Below are positions 18,511 through 26,447 of a stretch of DNA of 59,395 bases, one piece after another. The translations under genes and the position numbers were made by a program. Every line of letters begins with the position of its first letter. Within the stretch, counting starts at the first letter, position 1. This DNA is from Clostridium sp. AM30-24 (GTDB lineage Bacteria > Bacillota > Clostridia > Lachnospirales > Lachnospiraceae): NCBI RefSeq assembly GCF_003480435.1, contig NZ_QUJB01000017.1:492-59886 (forward strand), given 5' to 3'. Below the pieces are notes generated by a model that had not been told where the DNA came from, searched no databases, and saw only the letters and a list, made by a program, of their open reading frames with translations.

Positions 18511-18562
18511 AAAAGGACCGTTGCCTTTGCAGAGAGATCTGTGGGGCAGCGGTCCTTTTTTT
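18511..18562 (+). terminator. Terminator of hsp20
   Basis: AAAAGGACCG-TTGCC pairs with GGCAG-CGGTCCTTTT (one small mismatch), followed by a T-run that merges into the palindromic repeat copy 2. Confidence 0.85.
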
Positions 18563-18693
18563 ATGTAACAGGAAATTCATAGGAAGTTCCTGTTACATAA
18601 AAAGGCACTGACGTGCCCAAAATGCGCACTCGCGCGAAGATGTAGACTATCGCAAGCGCTCGCGCGAGGCGCGAGAATGTGCCAAGGCACATT
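18562..18693. repeat. Palindromic repeat, copy 2, with extra hairpins
   Basis: A 38-base palindrome (TATGTAACAGGAA...TTCCTGTTACATA) at 18562-18599 is followed by the shared 37-base segment (18601-18637). Further dyads follow: CTCGCGCGAGGCGCGAG and GAATGTGCC/GGCACATTC (18674-18693). Copy 1 is at 15491. Like copy 1, it lies beside a gene relic, here of hipB. Confidence 0.7.
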
Positions 18694-18723
18694 CTTTTAT
18701 ATAAAAGGTACAGCTGCATATTA

Positions 18724-18752
18724 TTGGTTTATGTATCCATTTATGATAGAAT
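18724..18752 (+). promoter_or_regulatory. Promoter upstream of the U32-like pair
   Basis: TTGGTT and TAGAAT are spaced by 17 bases and followed by the hipB relic and the gene at 18831. The A/T-rich TAATAGATAA after the -10 resembles the hipB promoter region at about 34916, so the promoter may be inherited from a lost hipBA copy. Confidence 0.5.
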
Positions 18753-18762
18753 GGTAATAGAT

Positions 18763-18819
18763 AAAAAGCTGGCATTTATGAGCGGCGTGAGCTATGGTGC
18801 TTTAAAAAGATTTGAATTG
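18763..18819 (+). pseudogene. Relic of a hipB-like HTH gene
   Basis: The segment translates as KKLAFMSGVSYGALKRFE, nearly the same as EKLASMSGVSYGSVKRFES in the intact HipB-like protein at 35018-35296. It is only about 19 codons with no start or end, and leads directly into the ribosome site of the next gene. It probably records a deletion that fused a hipB promoter to the U32-like genes. Confidence 0.65.
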
Positions 18820-18830
18820 AGGAACGAAAA

Positions 18831-20363
18831 GTGTCAGGGAAGAGAAAAATAAACGGAGTTTTTATGATCCCGTTCGGACTTGTGGCGGGATTTGCAGACG
18901 GGCAGGAGATCCGGATCACGGAGCTTGCGGAACATGGATTTTGTTTTCGGACATTGGATGAGATCCGCGAAGTGAAGAACTTTCGGATCTGTTTTTATGA
19001 TGGGTTCAACAGGATGAAGACTGGGAATCAGGAGAGGAAAAGCGCGGATCCGTATACGGAAGTTGAGATCCATTCGTTTGAGATGGAAGTGCGTGTGGAA
19101 GATGGACCGGGGATTCCGGTATATGAGTATTCGGTGTTTGTGGAGCAGGAGAAATACCGGGAATGCGCTGGAAAACTGATCCTTTGGTATGATAGATTTG
19201 TGCGGCTGAAGTTGGAGTGCGAGGACGGGGAACTTGCAATGGCGCTTACCGGGTATCCGGCAAAAAAGGATGAACAGTTTGCGGAGAATTTCATTGAACA
19301 GAAAAAAGAGTGGTTCGGTGAAGGAGAAGACAGGGTGAGGCTGGAAACGCGAATCGAAAATCAGTCAGGTATAAGGGAAAATTGCATCGCAGCAGGAGAT
19401 TTTGAACTCAAAGAATACAAAGAACATAAAGAATACAAAGAACATAAAGAATACAAAGAATATAAAGAGCAGGAACGGAAGAATATCGAAGTTGCTGTGG
19501 AATTGGACCGTCCGGAGCTTTATGAGCGGTATTTATCCATGAAATTCCGCGATTTTATGGACTGGTACTGGAATGTGAATGGGGCTAAAGAGCTGGGAAA
19601 ACGAATGCCGGTTCCAGAGCGGATTTATGTGGGAAATGCCTTCTGCCATCTGCTGTTTCCTGAAAAACGGCAGTTGTTTGAGATCTTTAAAAAGGCAGAG
19701 TCGGAAGGTCTGGCTGTGACAGTTACATTTTCATATCTGCGGGAATTTATGCTGAAACCGGTGGAAAAACTGTTGGATGAGCTGGAAGAGTGGTGCAGAA
19801 ACCGGGAGACATTACTGGAGATCGCGGCAAACGACTGGGGTCTGCTGGAGCTTTTGAGAGAGCGGAAGGAATGGAAGGAAGAAAAAGAAGTTCTTGTGCC
19901 GTGTATGGGGACTCTGTTAAATAAAAGAAAAAAGGATCCGCGGATGGGATACAAGCAGGGGGAGACAGGATATTTTCGGGAGAACAGCCTGAATGCGGAA
20001 TTTTACCGGACGTATCTGAGGAACACGTTCGGGATCCGGCGGTACGAGTGGGAGTCCTGCGGATACAGGCAGCAATTTCCGGAAGGAAAGAACAGCATCC
20101 ACGTTCCGTTTTATCAGACGAATACCTCCCAGTATTGTACACTGTATGCTGCGTGTAAAAATGGAGAACGTGGAAAGCAGGAACTGCCGGAATCGTGTCC
20201 GGGATATTGCAGGGAGAAAGTCTTTCTGTATCCAAAGCATTTGAAGATGGTGGGGCGGTATAATTCGCTCTTTGCGCTGGATGAGAGTACAGTTTCCGGA
20301 ATGGAGGATACGGAAGGTTGGAAAGAGAAAAGAATTGATAGAATTGTAGTAAATTTGCTGTAA
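18831..20363 (+). CDS. U32-family-like protein with PilZ-like N-terminal region
   Basis: 510 residues from a GTG start with site TTGAGGAAC; an ATG at 18864 is an alternative. Residues 1-150 resemble a PilZ-type beta domain (EIRITELAEHGFCFRTLDEI), but this is weak. Residues 170-215 hold a Lys/Glu/Tyr linker built from KEYKEH repeats. The C-terminal half resembles the UbiV-like partner of U32 proteins, with an AANDWG motif near 330 and Cys near the end (TNTSQYCTLYAAC, ESCPGYC) that could hold a cluster. It is followed by a true U32 gene, so the two probably act as a pair. Function unknown. Confidence 0.6.
   Translation: MSGKRKINGVFMIPFGLVAGFADGQEIRITELAEHGFCFRTLDEIREVKNFRICFYDGFNRMKTGNQERKSADPYTEVEIHSFEMEVRVEDGPGIPVYEYSVFVEQEKYRECAGKLILWYDRFVRLKLECEDGELAMALTGYPAKKDEQFAENFIEQKKEWFGEGEDRVRLETRIENQSGIRENCIAAGDFELKEYKEHKEYKEHKEYKEYKEQERKNIEVAVELDRPELYERYLSMKFRDFMDWYWNVNGAKELGKRMPVPERIYVGNAFCHLLFPEKRQLFEIFKKAESEGLAVTVTFSYLREFMLKPVEKLLDELEEWCRNRETLLEIAANDWGLLELLRERKEWKEEKEVLVPCMGTLLNKRKKDPRMGYKQGETGYFRENSLNAEFYRTYLRNTFGIRRYEWESCGYRQQFPEGKNSIHVPFYQTNTSQYCTLYAACKNGERGKQELPESCPGYCREKVFLYPKHLKMVGRYNSLFALDESTVSGMEDTEGWKEKRIDRIVVNLL
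19407..19471 (+). repeat. In-frame tandem repeat in the U32-like gene
   Basis: Units of AAAGAATACAAAGAACAT (18 bases, the KEYKEH codons) are repeated about three and a half times with slight variation. They lie in the predicted linker, so copy number may vary between strains without breaking the frame. Confidence 0.8.
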
Positions 20364-20477
20364 CTAATATGCAATTGAAAACAGCAGATGGTTAGAATTG
20401 TACTCGCGAAAAATCAAACGAAATGTGGCAGGTGCGAACTTTCAGAAGTTGAGAAGCTGAGTTTAAGGAGAAATACA

Positions 20478-21548
20478 ATGAAGATCACGGCGGGACTTGG
20501 ATCCATCGATGAATATGTGCGGTACGTCGAGGCCGGGGCAGATGAGTTTTTCTGCGGATACGTACCTTATGAATGGAATAAAAAATACGGGACGGTGCTG
20601 CCGCTAAACCGCCGCGAGGTTCTTGGCATCAACGTGCAGATCGGGGCGGAGAGTGAGCTGAGGATTCTGGCGGCGCTGGTGAGAAAATATGGGAAGCCGG
20701 TACATCTGACATTTAATTCGCTTTATTATACACCGGAGCAGTACCCGGAGATCACGGATGTCCTTCACCGGTGTACGGAGCTTGGATTTTCAAGCTTTAT
20801 TATCGCGGATCCGGCGCTGCTGATCTACCTGAAAAATAATGGGATCCGCTGTGAGATCCATCTGAGTGGGGAGACGGCAGAGGTAAACAGCCGGATGATA
20901 GATGTATTTGACCGCTTGGATGTCAGTCGGCTTATCTTTCACAGGAAGAACAGCTTCGCAGACATGGAGTCGGTGATCCGGCATGAGAGGGAAAAGGGCA
21001 GCAGGGGCGTATATGAATTTGAGGCATTTGCACTGAACGAGCTCTGTCAGTTTTCGGGGGCGTTCTGCAATTCCCTGCACTGCGATGAGATGGGGCATCT
21101 GTGCCGGGTCCCGTATAAGATAGGAAAAGTTAAAGGAAAGAGAGAAAAAAAAGAAGAATATGAGGAAACAGAGAGGCTGATTTTACGGACGGAGAGCACA
21201 GTGAAAGATGCGAATGATGAGCATAGCACAGATAAAACGAAAGAAGATGATGAGGAACGGATGTATGATCCCGATGGCTATCTCTGCGGTGCGACAGGCT
21301 GTGGACTCTGCGCACTGTATCGGCTGCGAAAGGCCGGAATCACCCATTTGAAGCTTGTGGGGCGTGGAAATTATGTGGATTTTATGGAAAAGGATATCCG
21401 GAACCTGAAGACAGCTCTGGATATCCTTGAGCATGTGGATACGGAAGAGGAATATATCAGGGACATAAAACGAACATTGTTTCCGTATGGATGCAGCGGA
21501 CTGTGTTATTATAGAGAAACGGAATCGGTTGCCGGGAAGACAATTTAA
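20478..21548 (+). CDS. Peptidase U32-family protein (UbiU/RlhA-like)
   Basis: 356 residues from an ATG with AAGGAG just upstream; an in-frame ATG at 20388 lacks such a site. It starts MKITAGLGSIDEYVRYVEAG, with the TIM-barrel substrate segment GADEFFCGY. Candidate iron-sulfur Cys are in AFCNSLHCDEMGHLCR and CGATGCGLCALYRL, followed by HLKLVGRG, the U32 signature. A charged insertion (KREKKEEYEETE, about 215-270) splits the Cys motifs. U32 proteins include collagenase-like proteases and oxygen-independent hydroxylases such as UbiU/V and RlhA; which applies is not clear. Confidence 0.8.
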   Translation: MKITAGLGSIDEYVRYVEAGADEFFCGYVPYEWNKKYGTVLPLNRREVLGINVQIGAESELRILAALVRKYGKPVHLTFNSLYYTPEQYPEITDVLHRCTELGFSSFIIADPALLIYLKNNGIRCEIHLSGETAEVNSRMIDVFDRLDVSRLIFHRKNSFADMESVIRHEREKGSRGVYEFEAFALNELCQFSGAFCNSLHCDEMGHLCRVPYKIGKVKGKREKKEEYEETERLILRTESTVKDANDEHSTDKTKEDDEERMYDPDGYLCGATGCGLCALYRLRKAGITHLKLVGRGNYVDFMEKDIRNLKTALDILEHVDTEEEYIRDIKRTLFPYGCSGLCYYRETESVAGKTI

Positions 21549-21582
21549 ATACAGTGTGCAGGAACCGGGATTGGGAACCGTA

Positions 21583-22617
21583 TTAACACTCGATGGCTAC
21601 CTTGATCACACCGTCCATCTTATTTTCAAAGAGTGTGTATGCTTCTTCGATCCTGTCTAACGGGTATGTATGTGTGATAAGTGGTTCCGTATTCAGTCTG
21701 CCCTCTGCGATCAGCCGCAGTATTTCCTCACAATTGCAGCCGTCTACACCGCCGGTCTTGAACGTGAGGTTCTTGCCGTACATATCCGGCAGCGGCAGTG
21801 TCTGAGCCTTGTCATAAAGAGCAACGACCGTCACGACCGCATTTGGTCTTGCACATTCCCATGCAAGGCGAAACGTGGATTCGGCTCCTGCGACTTCAAG
21901 AACGACATCTGCTCCGCCATGGTCACTGTTGGCACGAACATAATCCACACAAGCTTCGGGTGATACGGTAAGGATTTCCGGATAGTGCTCATGGATAAAG
22001 CGGATACGGCCTTCGTCTTTTTCACAGACGATGATACGTTTCGGATTCTTCAGCATGACACAGAGCAGCGTACAGATGCCCGTAGGTCCGGCTCCGATGA
22101 TCAATACCGTATCCTCCTCTTTGATCTCAGAAATACGAGCTGCCCAGAAACCGGTGGCAAGAACATCTCCGACCAGCAAAGCCTGACGGTCTGTAACATG
22201 ATCCGGGATTTTATTTAACCCCTGATCTGCAAACGGTACGCGAACATATTCTGCCTGTCCGCCATCGATCCGGCATCCGAGAGCCCAGCCGCCATTCTGA
22301 TCGGTGCAGTTGTTTACATAACCATGCCTGCAGAAAAAACATTCCCCGCAGAAGGTTTCCACGTTTACCGTGACTCTGTCACCGGGCTTCACATTCGTTA
22401 TGGCGCTGCCGATATCTTCAACAATACCGACCATTTCATGTCCGACGGTTATACCCGGCACAGCGCGGGGGACGCTTCCGTGTTTAATGTGCAGGTCACT
22501 TGAGCAGATGCTGGCGAGCGTTACCTTTACAATGGCATCCCGTTCATCCATAAGAACCGGCTTCGGTTTTTCCATTAATTCAAATTTTCCTTTGGAAACA
22601 TAAGTATATGTCTGCAT
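21583..22617 (-). CDS. Zinc-dependent medium-chain alcohol dehydrogenase
   Basis: 344 residues. The catalytic zinc site has CSSDLHIKHG and GHEMVG, the structural zinc loop is CGECFFCRHGYVNNC, and the NAD(P) Rossmann motif is IGAGPTG. It resembles threonine/sorbitol/isopropanol dehydrogenase-like members, with substrate undetermined. The ribosome site is poor. A 200-base GC-rich leader with its own promoter precedes it, suggesting RNA-level control. Confidence 0.88.
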   Translation of the reverse strand: MQTYTYVSKGKFELMEKPKPVLMDERDAIVKVTLASICSSDLHIKHGSVPRAVPGITVGHEMVGIVEDIGSAITNVKPGDRVTVNVETFCGECFFCRHGYVNNCTDQNGGWALGCRIDGGQAEYVRVPFADQGLNKIPDHVTDRQALLVGDVLATGFWAARISEIKEEDTVLIIGAGPTGICTLLCVMLKNPKRIIVCEKDEGRIRFIHEHYPEILTVSPEACVDYVRANSDHGGADVVLEVAGAESTFRLAWECARPNAVVTVVALYDKAQTLPLPDMYGKNLTFKTGGVDGCNCEEILRLIAEGRLNTEPLITHTYPLDRIEEAYTLFENKMDGVIKVAIEC

Positions 22618-22639
22618 TTTTATCCATCACTTTCTTCTT

Positions 22640-22840
22640 TATTTATTGATTCTTTTATCTCGGTCGAGAAGACGCCCGCATTTTTTAGTGGTGAGTAACA
22701 GCAAATTTGTCTCGGTGGGAGTCAGGTCTCCGACTTGAATCATATCTTTTGGGGGCCCAGGGTCAAAAGCATTCCTCCGGGCAAGCCTGCGTCGGACTTC
22801 GGACCGCATGATCTTAGTATTATATTATAGCACTTATCTG
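22640..22840 (-). ncRNA. Structured leader of the alcohol dehydrogenase gene, type unknown
   Basis: On the minus strand, TATAAT (about 22820) is followed by a GC-rich region unlike its A/T-rich surroundings. GGTC, an internal CGAAG bulge and TCCGAC pair with GTCGGA and GACC some 70 bases later, enclosing GCCC/GGGC and TTTTG/CAAAA stems. This layered pairing suggests a folded RNA or riboswitch. I could not match it to a known class. A 34-codon frame (ATG at 22743) has no ribosome site. Confidence 0.4.
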
Positions 22841-22856
22841 TGCGAATAGATACAAA

Positions 22857-22884
22857 ATTCCCTTTCCGGATCCGGAAAGGGAAT
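22857..22884 (-). terminator. Perfect-palindrome terminator after the kinase-like gene
   Basis: ATTCCCTTTCCGG and its mirror form a perfect 28-base palindrome. On the minus strand TTTTGTA follows, about 50 bases past the stop of the cytidylate-kinase-like gene. It insulates that operon from the alcohol dehydrogenase promoter. Confidence 0.7.
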
Positions 22885-22934
22885 AGATTAGATGTTGCTC
22901 CTCTCTGCAATGAAATGCAGTGTGAAGGATATCT

Positions 22935-23513
22935 CTAATATAAAGAAGTGATGATGTTTACACATTGATCGATTCCAAGCACACCGCTGTTGAGTGTCAG
23001 ATGATAATTCTGTGCATATCCCCATTTCATGTCGGTATAGAACCGATGATATGCGGCACGGCGTTTATCCTTATCGCGCAGACGCTCCTCCGGGGACTGT
23101 TCCCGTTCTCCATAAACCTCGACGATGCGGCGGGCACGGAAATCCATATCCGCATGGATAAAGACTTTCAGGCAGTCGGCCTTATCCTGTAAAATGTAAT
23201 CAGCGCAGCGTCCAACAATTACGCAGGGGCTTTTTTCTGCAAGCTCCGTGATGACCTTATATTGATGCTCCCACAGAATATCTTCATTCGTGGGGCCGAA
23301 CAGGCGGTTTGAAAATGCAGATGTGAGGAAGCTGCCGGGGGCGTATTCACCGGCTTTCTTTACATAGTCCGGTGTAAAACCGGTCTCTTTTACCATTTCC
23401 TGAATGATCTCTGCATCATAGCCGGGGATTCCCAGCTGTTCTGCCACTTTTTTTCCGATGGTACGTCCACCGCTGCCAAATTCACGGCTGATCGTAATCA
23501 CTCTGTTTTTCAT
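22935..23513 (-). CDS. Cytidylate kinase-like family protein
   Basis: 192 residues with a P-loop-like REFGSGGRTIGKKVAEQLG start and IVGRCADYIL in the middle, typical of the short Cytidylate_kin2 family common in Clostridia. These are distinct from essential Cmk and their substrate is unknown. It lies 3 bases downstream of the MATE gene and is surely co-transcribed. The link to drug export is unexplained. Confidence 0.85.
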   Translation of the reverse strand: MKNRVITISREFGSGGRTIGKKVAEQLGIPGYDAEIIQEMVKETGFTPDYVKKAGEYAPGSFLTSAFSNRLFGPTNEDILWEHQYKVITELAEKSPCVIVGRCADYILQDKADCLKVFIHADMDFRARRIVEVYGEREQSPEERLRDKDKRRAAYHRFYTDMKWGYAQNYHLTLNSGVLGIDQCVNIITSLY

Positions 23514-23516
23514 ACG

Positions 23517-24914
23517 TTATGCTCCTTTCACATTTAATTCATGATATGTTTTTATGATAATCACTGCCGAGATGATAAAGGTCAAAATATCTGAAACGGG
23601 CATGGAATACAGGACACCGTCCAGACCAAAGAAAACCGGAAGGAGCAATGCGAAGCCGACACCGAATACTACCTCACGGAACATGGAAAGCATGGTAGAT
23701 GCCAATGCCTTGCCCACGGCCTGTAAAAAGATGAAGCATGCCTTGTTGACACACGCTAAGATCATCATGCAAAGATAGGTACGGAATGCCTTAACAGCAA
23801 AATCGGTATAGTAGCTGCTCTCATTGGAAGCACCGAAAATAGCGATAAGCTGACGAGGAAGTCCTTCCGCCAGTATGAGTGCAACTGCACCTACCACCGC
23901 CTCGGAAATGAGCAGCCGGGTGAACAGCTCCCGCACACGCATGGCCTTTTCTGCACCAATGTTGTAGCCGACGATCGGAATACAGCCGGCAGCCATGCCG
24001 ACGACGATCGAGATGACGATCTGGAAAAACTTCATTACGATCCCGACGACTGCCATGGGGATCTGTGCGTACTGCTCCTGTGAGAACACAACGTCCAATG
24101 CACCGTATTTACGGAGCATATTGTTGATCGCTGCCATTGCGGCCACAAGGCTGATCTGGGAGAGGAAGCTGGTGATACCAAGTGTCAGCATCCGTCCGAA
24201 TATATTTGGAGAAAGTGCATAGTCACCGGCTTCCGGTTTGATGATCCGCATGTGCAGCAGATACCAGACGGCGAGAATTGCCGTTACCACCTGACCGATC
24301 ACTGTGGCTATGGCTGCACCCATCATGCCCCATTGAAGGCCGAAAATGAAGATCGGATCAAGAATGATGTTGATAACAGCGCCTGCCAGTGTGGAAATCA
24401 TGGCAAATTTCGGGTTCCCGTCTGCACGGATAATGGGATTCATAGCCTGACCGAACATATAAAACGGAATCCCCAGAGTAATATAGAAGAAATATTCCTG
24501 TGAATGCCGGTAGGTTTCCTCATTGACCGTACCGCCAAACATGGCGATGATGCTGTTTGCAAAGATCAGATACACAGCAGTCAGGATAAGACTTCCGATA
24601 ATGATCAAAACCACCGCATTGCCGACACTGCGCTTTGCCCGGGCTGTTTCATTCCGGCCAAGCGCCATGCTGACAAAGGCACAGCAGCCGTCACCGACCA
24701 TAACCGCGATAGCCAGCGCAACAACCGTCAGTGGAAAAACAACGGTATTAGCTGCGTTTCCGTAAGAGCCGAGATAGCTGGCGTTTGCAATAAAGATCTG
24801 ATCAACAATATTGTACAATGCACCTACTAACAGTGAGATGATACAGGGAACTGCATACTGACGCATCAGCTTATCAATACGCTCTGTTCCCAAAAACTGA
24901 TTTCCAATTTCCAT
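23517..24914 (-). CDS. MATE-family efflux transporter
   Basis: 465 residues with about twelve membrane helices in two halves, starting in the MATE style (RIDKLMRQYAVPCIISLLVGALYNIVDQIFI, given in part). Members export cationic drugs or metabolites using Na+ or H+. Ribosome site AAAGGAG. The gene is preceded by a leader containing two intrinsic terminators and a 30-codon leader peptide, which indicates attenuation control. It is followed by a cytidylate-kinase-like gene 3 bases on. Confidence 0.9.
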   Translation of the reverse strand: MEIGNQFLGTERIDKLMRQYAVPCIISLLVGALYNIVDQIFIANASYLGSYGNAANTVVFPLTVVALAIAVMVGDGCCAFVSMALGRNETARAKRSVGNAVVLIIIGSLILTAVYLIFANSIIAMFGGTVNEETYRHSQEYFFYITLGIPFYMFGQAMNPIIRADGNPKFAMISTLAGAVINIILDPIFIFGLQWGMMGAAIATVIGQVVTAILAVWYLLHMRIIKPEAGDYALSPNIFGRMLTLGITSFLSQISLVAAMAAINNMLRKYGALDVVFSQEQYAQIPMAVVGIVMKFFQIVISIVVGMAAGCIPIVGYNIGAEKAMRVRELFTRLLISEAVVGAVALILAEGLPRQLIAIFGASNESSYYTDFAVKAFRTYLCMMILACVNKACFIFLQAVGKALASTMLSMFREVVFGVGFALLLPVFFGLDGVLYSMPVSDILTFIISAVIIIKTYHELNVKGA

Positions 24915-24929
24915 AATGATCTCCTTTTT

Positions 24930-25022
24930 CTAAAAAAATAAGAAATGCGTAAGCTCCTTTAAATCCGGACTTACGCATTTCTGCAACACGATCTGTCTAT
25001 AAAATTGTTCTTTATCGTTCAT
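24930..25022 (-). CDS. Leader peptide of the MATE operon (30 codons)
   Basis: An ATG at 25022 follows AAGGTGGGA at good distance. The frame encodes MNDKEQFYRQIVLQKC, then VSPDLKELTHFLFF, and stops at TAG in the T-run of the second terminator, 15 bases before the MATE start. The whole hairpin is inside the reading frame, so a translating or stalled ribosome would control whether it forms. The peptide itself matches nothing I know. Existence is inferred from position and ribosome site. Confidence 0.6.
   Translation of the reverse strand: MNDKEQFYRQIVLQKCVSPDLKELTHFLFF
24932..24981 (-). terminator. Second leader terminator before the MATE gene
   Basis: GAAATGCGTAAG pairs perfectly with CTTACGCATTTC, followed on the minus strand by TTATTTTTTT. 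It lies inside the leader-peptide frame and just before the MATE ribosome site, so it would stop transcription unless melted. Confidence 0.85.
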
Positions 25023-25052
25023 TTCCCACCTTCTTTCAATTTAAACGGAAAT

Positions 25053-25102
25053 AAAAAAAGTGTGGCGCTTCTGCAACTGGATTTACGCAGAAACGCCACA
25101 CG
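25053..25102 (-). terminator. First leader terminator, right after the transcription start
   Basis: GTGTGGCG with inner TTCTGC pairs with GCAGAA and CGCCACAC, and TTTTTTT follows. It begins about 4 bases after the expected transcription start. Its loop (GCGTAAATCCAG) resembles the second hairpin's GCGTAAGTCCGG. Confidence 0.85.
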
Positions 25103-25112
25103 ATGTAACATT

Positions 25113-25141
25113 ATTATAGCAAAAACTGGAAAAAATGTAAA
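25113..25141 (-). promoter_or_regulatory. Promoter of the MATE operon
   Basis: On the minus strand TTTACA and TATAAT are spaced by 17 bases. The start site is expected near 25106, immediately before the first terminator hairpin. Confidence 0.75.
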
Positions 25142-25178
25142 GTGGTGGATTCGGATGAACATAATATACAAAACTTGA

Positions 25179-25237
25179 TTATAATACAATATATAATGAT
25201 ACATATTGACAAATGGTTATAATATGATATATAATGA
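25179..25237 (+). promoter_or_regulatory. Promoter and twin operator repeats of the frl/peptide operon
   Basis: TTGACA (25206-25211) and TATAAT (25230-25235) with an 18-base spacer face the M20 peptidase gene. Two 21-base copies (TTATAATA, two variable bases, ATATATAATGA) start at 25179 and 25217. The second covers the -10. They are likely operators, perhaps for the GntR/UTRA regulator at 33977. Confidence 0.6.
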
Positions 25238-25296
25238 ATTTCAGATGAGAGATGTGAATTTTGAAATAGATTTTGAAGGCGAAAGGGAGGGGAAAC

Positions 25297-26427
25297 ATGA
25301 ATCTGGAATTGTACTTGGAGCAGATGAAAGAGCTGGTCAACATTGACAGCGGCTCTGGAAATGTAGCCGGAATCAACCGGGTGGCAGATAAATTGGCTGG
25401 CTGGTATCAGGAGATCGGCTGGAACGTAGAACGAATTCCTGCCGATGGAGGTCGTCAGGTCCTTCTTATTACAAATCATGTATCCGAACATTATGATGCG
25501 ATGTATATCGGTCATATGGATACGGTATTTCCGGACGGGACGGCAGAGAAAAGACCATTTCGGATCGAAGGAGAAAATTACTACGGTCCGGGTGTTGGTG
25601 ATATGAAAAACGGTGATCTTGCAATGTTTCATATCGCGGCAAATTTACCGGAAACTGAGAAGAAATGCCTGAATATCGCAATGGTCTATAATCCGGATGA
25701 AGAGATCGGGTCGATCTACTCAAAAGAGATCACAGATCGAATCGGATGTCAGGCAGATCACATTTTTGTCATGGAATCTGCTGGAAAAAATGGAACCCGC
25801 CATTGCTTTGCGAGAAAAGGTTCCCTGACGTATGATATTGAGTTTCAAGGTCAGGCGGCCCATGCGGGATTTATGTTTGAAGTAGAAAATGCGTCTGCGG
25901 TTCTTGAGATGGGACATTACATTGTAGAATTAATGAGTCTGGCGGACAGAGAAAAAGATACGACGGTAAATGTCGGGATCGCAAATGGCGGTACAGCCAG
26001 AAATGTAGTTGCAGATCATGCAAAAATCAGTGTTGAAATGAGATTCAGGGATGACAGCGAAAGAATCCGCTTGAAAGAATATGTAAATAAAATAACAGAA
26101 GGACAACCGTTTGTTCCCGGAGTAAAAACAACGATCACAATGCAGAAGGAAACTCCGCCGTTTATAAAAACAGAGGAAGCGAAAAAGTATATCGAACGGG
26201 TCAGAAAAATTGCTGAAGAACATGGGATTCCATTTGAGGAAAAAGACCGCGGAGGACTCTCTGACGCGAACCATCTTTCCAGATGTGGAAAAGCGATCGT
26301 TATGGATGGAATGGGACCGCATGGAGCGAATGATCATAGTGAGAAAGAGTACGGATATATCGGATCCGTTGAACCATGTGTAAAGCTCCATCTGGCAATT
26401 CTAAACGATATGTTAAATAAACAATAA
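25297..26427 (+). CDS. M20-family metallopeptidase (glutamate carboxypeptidase-like)
   Basis: 376 residues from an ATG after GGGAGGGG; the upstream TTG is not used. Metal/catalytic motifs are GHMDTVFPDG, GPGVGDMKNG, NPDEEIGS and GARKGSLTYD-like dimer segments. No signal peptide, so it is cytoplasmic. M20 enzymes hydrolyse small peptides or N-acyl amino acids. As the first gene of a peptide-transporter and fructoselysine operon, I infer it cleaves imported glycated di/oligopeptides to release fructosyl amino acids. Confidence 0.85.
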   Translation: MNLELYLEQMKELVNIDSGSGNVAGINRVADKLAGWYQEIGWNVERIPADGGRQVLLITNHVSEHYDAMYIGHMDTVFPDGTAEKRPFRIEGENYYGPGVGDMKNGDLAMFHIAANLPETEKKCLNIAMVYNPDEEIGSIYSKEITDRIGCQADHIFVMESAGKNGTRHCFARKGSLTYDIEFQGQAAHAGFMFEVENASAVLEMGHYIVELMSLADREKDTTVNVGIANGGTARNVVADHAKISVEMRFRDDSERIRLKEYVNKITEGQPFVPGVKTTITMQKETPPFIKTEEAKKYIERVRKIAEEHGIPFEEKDRGGLSDANHLSRCGKAIVMDGMGPHGANDHSEKEYGYIGSVEPCVKLHLAILNDMLNKQ

Positions 26428-26447
26428 GCCGAAGGGAGAGAATCTGA

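Noticed and set aside
22639..22743. 34-codon frame in the alcohol dehydrogenase leader
   Set aside because: No ribosome site and no recognisable protein. The region is better read as RNA structure.
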